DNA of 31,087 nucleotides. Origin: Ruminococcus sp. (lineage in GTDB: Bacteria > Bacillota_A > Clostridia > Oscillospirales > Ruminococcaceae). The notes under the pieces are model-generated. The model was not told the DNA's origin. It saw only the letters and a list, made by a program, of their open reading frames with translations, and searched no databases. The stretch is taken from contig NZ_JAEEMU010000059.1 of assembly GCF_016283395.1 (NCBI RefSeq), positions 1-31,087 on the forward strand, read 5' to 3'. The translations under genes were made by a program, and so were the position numbers. Shown one piece after another: positions 28,913 through 31,087 of this stretch (within the stretch, counting starts at the first letter, position 1; each line of letters opens with the position of its first letter).

Positions 28913-29821
28913 ATGAAACATTTACTTAAAATGCTTGATCTCAGCACAGAGGAGATCATCGAAATACTTAACCTTGCTGACCAGCTCAAGTACGAGCTCA
29001 AGCACGGTATCCCGCACCCACACCTCAAGGGCAAGACTCTTGGCATGATATTCCAGAAGGCTTCAACACGTACAAGAGTATCATTTGAGACAGGTATGTA
29101 TCAGCTCGGCGGCTATCCGCTGTTCCTCTCATCAAACGATCTCCAGATCGGACGCGGTGAGCCTGTACAGGATACAGCAAGAGTTCTCTCACGATACCTT
29201 GACGGTATTATGATCCGTACATTTGAGCAGAAAGAAGTTGAGGATCTTGCACAGTACGGTTCTATCCCGATAATCAACGGTCTTACAGACTTCTGTCACC
29301 CTTGTCAGGTACTTGCCGATCTTATGACTATCCGCGAGTTCAAGGGCAGCTTTGACGGACTTAAAATGTGCTTTATCGGTGACGGAAACAACATGGCAAA
29401 CTCACTTATCGTTGGCTGCTTAAAGGTAGGTATGAGCGTGTCTATCGCTTGCCCTGACGATTACCAGCCGCCAAAGGAGATAATCGACTTTGCAAAGACA
29501 TACGGCGAAAAGTTCGAGATGACAAATTCACCTATGCAGGCTGCAAAGGATTCAGACGTACTTATCACTGATGTATGGGCTTCTATGGGTCAGGAAGGCG
29601 AAGCTGAGAAGCGCAAGAAGGCTTTCGCAGGCTATCAGATAAACGATGAGCTTATGGCTCAGGCAAATACAGATGCAATGGTTCTCCACTGTCTCCCTGC
29701 ACACCGTGAGGAAGAGATCACAGAGAAGGTATTCGAGTCTCACGCAAACGAGATATTCGAGGAAGCTGAGAACCGTCTCCACGCTCAGAAGGCAGTAATG
29801 GTAAAACTCATGGCTCAGTAA
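28913..29821 (+). CDS. argF: Ornithine carbamoyltransferase
   Basis: A 302-residue transcarbamylase making citrulline from ornithine and carbamoyl phosphate. Carbamoyl-phosphate binding STRTR (51-55), DFCHPCQVLAD, the ornithine-binding DVWASMG and HCLPAHR near the C-terminus are all present; the last two mark OTC rather than aspartate transcarbamylase. RBS AAAGGA. It is the last gene of the arginine series. Its TAA is followed at once by three GCCxTTA heptads and a GTAG palindrome, then by a strong terminator at 29936-29967. Confidence 0.97.
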   Translation: MKHLLKMLDLSTEEIIEILNLADQLKYELKHGIPHPHLKGKTLGMIFQKASTRTRVSFETGMYQLGGYPLFLSSNDLQIGRGEPVQDTARVLSRYLDGIMIRTFEQKEVEDLAQYGSIPIINGLTDFCHPCQVLADLMTIREFKGSFDGLKMCFIGDGNNMANSLIVGCLKVGMSVSIACPDDYQPPKEIIDFAKTYGEKFEMTNSPMQAAKDSDVLITDVWASMGQEGEAEKRKKAFAGYQINDELMAQANTDAMVLHCLPAHREEEITEKVFESHANEIFEEAENRLHAQKAVMVKLMAQ

Positions 29822-29915
29822 GCCGTTAGCCTTTAGCCATTAGCCATGTAGGGGGCGACGTTTTCGACGTCCCACATGATAAAATACATAACGCATGGGC
29901 GGATATTATCCGCTT
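29822..29915. repeat. Heptad array and palindromes after argF
   Basis: GCCGTTA, GCCTTTA, GCCATTA (29822-29842) begin right at the argF stop and run into GTAG 29848-29851 and an imperfect palindrome 29852-29873 (GGGGCGACG, loop TTTT, CGACGTCCC). A second palindrome, 29897-29915, is the GGGCGGATATTATCCGC core ending in two G-U pairs and lacking a GTAG foot. Confidence 0.75.
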
Positions 29916-29935
29916 ATGAAAAGCAATTGTAAAAT

Positions 29936-29967
29936 AAAGCGGACAGTTGGGGAACTGTCCGCTTTTT
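29936..29967 (+). terminator. Strong rho-independent terminator of the arg series
   Basis: A perfect 13-bp stem, AAAGCGGACAGTT (29936-29948) and AACTGTCCGCTTT (29953-29965), with loop GGGG and TTTTT. The core GGACAG...CTGTCC resembles the palindrome at 10788-10805. Confidence 0.93.
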
Positions 29968-29993
29968 AAAAAATGATATAGGAGATAAAAATT

Positions 29994-30497
29994 ATGAAAA
30001 AGATCAAAATATCATATGTACCATATAAGGTATATATCCTACCTGTTTTAATATGGGTGACTATCGCAGGCGTCGGTGCAGCACTTTATGGCGAGCCTGG
30101 AGTGTATGTGACGGGACTTATAGGAATAATCGCGTTTTTATATTTTTGTACCCGCAGAACTGTAGTAGAGTATGGCGACGGAAATATCATAAGATGCAGA
30201 TGTTCCTATTACAAATGGAAGATAGACCTTGAAAAAATAGATACATTCGTATATACTATAAGCGAACACATTACAAGAGGCGGCCCGAGATATTCTATGG
30301 ATATAAGATTCAACCACGACCAAAAGGGCGTGGAAGACTATTACAAGCTCAGCACAATACTATTAGGAAAAGAATTGGATAAAATGATACGCAACAGCTC
30401 CGATAAGCTTGATTTAATGCAGCTTTATAAGTATGCTGAGAGCTTGTATCCCGAAAAAGCAAAAGGATATACAAAGGAAGCAGGCATAAACGACTGA
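29994..30497 (+). CDS. Two-helix membrane protein, possibly PH-like
   Basis: A 167-residue protein with two N-terminal helices (about 13-30 and 34-52), then a domain beginning RRTVVEYGDGNIIRCRCSYYKWKIDLEKIDTFVYTI. That strand pattern (short turn, then IDLEKID) is like the start of bacterial PH domains, but the AVTDRRI motif of the five proteins upstream is missing, so homology is uncertain. The C-terminal part is helical and charged. RBS AGGAG. It begins a small operon with the next gene after the arg terminator. Confidence 0.55.
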   Translation: MKKIKISYVPYKVYILPVLIWVTIAGVGAALYGEPGVYVTGLIGIIAFLYFCTRRTVVEYGDGNIIRCRCSYYKWKIDLEKIDTFVYTISEHITRGGPRYSMDIRFNHDQKGVEDYYKLSTILLGKELDKMIRNSSDKLDLMQLYKYAESLYPEKAKGYTKEAGIND

Positions 30498-30513
30498 GCA
30501 TATGAGGTGAAGC

Positions 30514-30897
30514 ATGAAATACATAATCTGGGCAGGCATAGGAATTATTATCGCCATAGCAGGACTTATCTATCTGGGAAAGCTGCTTCTGCTGAAAAAG
30601 AACGGTATCGAGACCGAAGCGGAAGTTGTCTCGGTGCGCGAGAAACGGCAGAACTACTACGTACACAAGATGCGCTACGGCAGCGGCGATAAGGTCTATG
30701 AGTTTGAGGATAAGGCAGGCTTTTCCGAGCCGTTCAAGATAGGCTCGAAGCATACAATAATCTACGATCCGAAAAATCCGCAGAATTTCGACTTCGCCGA
30801 GCAGATAAAAAAGAACCTGATAATAATAGGCGCACTTGTAGTAATGGCGGTGCTTTTTGTAGTCAGATGGTGGTGGCTTGGCAAGCTTGGAACGTGA
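30514..30897 (+). CDS. DUF3592-like membrane protein
   Basis: A 127-residue protein with helices at about 4-25 and 104-121 and a beta-rich core carrying IETEAEVVSVREKRQNYYVHKMRY, FKIGSKHTIIYDPKNPQNF, the usual DUF3592 plan. The same plan appears at 15092-15571. RBS GAGGTGA. It follows the previous gene by 16 bp and is ended by a terminator at 30915-30944. Confidence 0.6.
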   Translation: MKYIIWAGIGIIIAIAGLIYLGKLLLLKKNGIETEAEVVSVREKRQNYYVHKMRYGSGDKVYEFEDKAGFSEPFKIGSKHTIIYDPKNPQNFDFAEQIKKNLIIIGALVVMAVLFVVRWWWLGKLGT

Positions 30898-30914
30898 TTG
30901 TAAAATATGACCAA

Positions 30915-30944
30915 AATATGAAGAAAAAGCTTCATATTCTTTTA
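30915..30944 (+). terminator. Terminator of the 29994-30897 operon
   Basis: AATATGAAG (30915-30923) pairs perfectly with CTTCATATT (30930-30938) around a 6-nt loop, followed by CTTTT. Confidence 0.75.
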
Positions 30945-30945
30945 G

Positions 30946-30974
30946 TTGACAATTGGCTGTAAACCTGCTATAAT
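30946..30974 (+). promoter_or_regulatory. Consensus sigma-A promoter at the right edge
   Basis: TTGACA (30946-30951), exactly 17 bp, TATAAT (30969-30974). Both boxes are perfect; it is the best promoter in the window. Transcription should start near 30981. Confidence 0.9.
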
Positions 30975-30980
30975 AAATAA

Positions 30981-31052
30981 GTCGCCGCGAGGGAAAGACG
31001 CTGAAGAGTAAGACTGCTGGGGCAGCATTAGAGGGGTAAAGACGGAGCGGAG
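30981..31052 (+). other. Purine-rich, possibly structured leader RNA
   Basis: About 70 nt of unusually G/A-rich transcript starting GTCGCCGCGAGGG. A CTGC-TGGG-GCAG hairpin lies near 31014-31025, and CCGC near the start could pair with GCGG at 31048-31051. I compared it by memory with common clostridial riboswitches, T-box, RNase P, SRP and 6S RNA and found no match. Confidence 0.35.
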
Positions 31053-31087
31053 ATGAAAAACAAATCACAAAAATTTCCGAAAAGGTA
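31053..31087 (+). CDS. Possible coding start, cut by the window edge
   Basis: ATG 31053 with GGAG at 31044-31047 opens MKNKSQKFPKR and runs off the end. Too short to identify. If the transcript is a non-coding RNA, this start is not real. Confidence 0.35.
   Translation, partial: MKNKSQKFPKR

Noticed and set aside
30981..31060. RNase P RNA start
   Set aside because: The opening GTCGCCGC is reminiscent of it, but the conserved GAGGAAAGTCCGGGC block does not follow within the available sequence.

Overview
The window looks like a chromosomal segment of an anaerobic, low-to-mid GC Firmicute of class Clostridia, most like Ruminococcus or a close relative in the Oscillospiraceae. Supporting signs are spore-germination genes (spoVAD, spoVAE), an [FeFe]-hydrogenase maturation GTPase (hydF), a Bacillus-type EndoA/MazF, strong AGGAGG ribosome-binding sites and sigma-A promoters, and several clostridial protein families. 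The genus is an inference from gene content and style; no search was possible.

Layout. 1-730: the C-terminal remnant of a tyrosine recombinase beside a two-gene tRNA operon (Met-CAT, Glu-TTC, minus strand) with its own promoter and terminator. 944-2821: a DUF5680 protein convergent with spoVAD-spoVAE, which are preceded by a good sigma-G type promoter; spoVAC is not present. 3114-7757: a zinc-ribbon membrane protein, an AEC-family permease and a SERCA-like Ca2+ ATPase. 7882-11038: orphan MazF, DUF2809 protein, HydF, a frameshifted zinc-ribbon protein and two related 59-residue membrane proteins. 11267-13469: an NAD-dependent 2-hydroxyacid dehydrogenase (LDH family, but with an arginine at the LDH/MDH discriminating position) followed by malic enzyme, separated by a leaky-looking terminator.

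13705-29967: the whole arginine pathway on the plus strand in the order argG, argH, argC, argJ, argB, argD, argF, but interleaved with at least a dozen genes that have no obvious link to arginine: a GNAT acetyltransferase, a guanine-deaminase-like enzyme, a lipoprotein hydrolase, a CdiI-like immunity protein, a block of five PH-domain membrane proteins and a LURP-one-like protein. ArgJ (acetyl recycling) and an arginine-sensitive type of ArgB point to the cyclic, feedback-regulated pathway. ArgR-box-like sites lie just upstream of the argG promoter. The stretch ends in a strong terminator, two more small membrane proteins and, at the right edge, a consensus promoter driving an unidentified leader.

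The most unusual feature is a family of dispersed composite repeats in nearly every larger gap: arrays of degenerate 7-bp tandem repeats pointing into a GTAG-footed palindrome (GTAGGGGC...GCCC). The palindrome cores differ between copies but stay self-complementary. Several arrays begin exactly at a stop codon. They resemble REP elements in the foot tetranucleotide and cyanobacterial heptanucleotide repeats in the array, and no REP-type transposase is present in the window.
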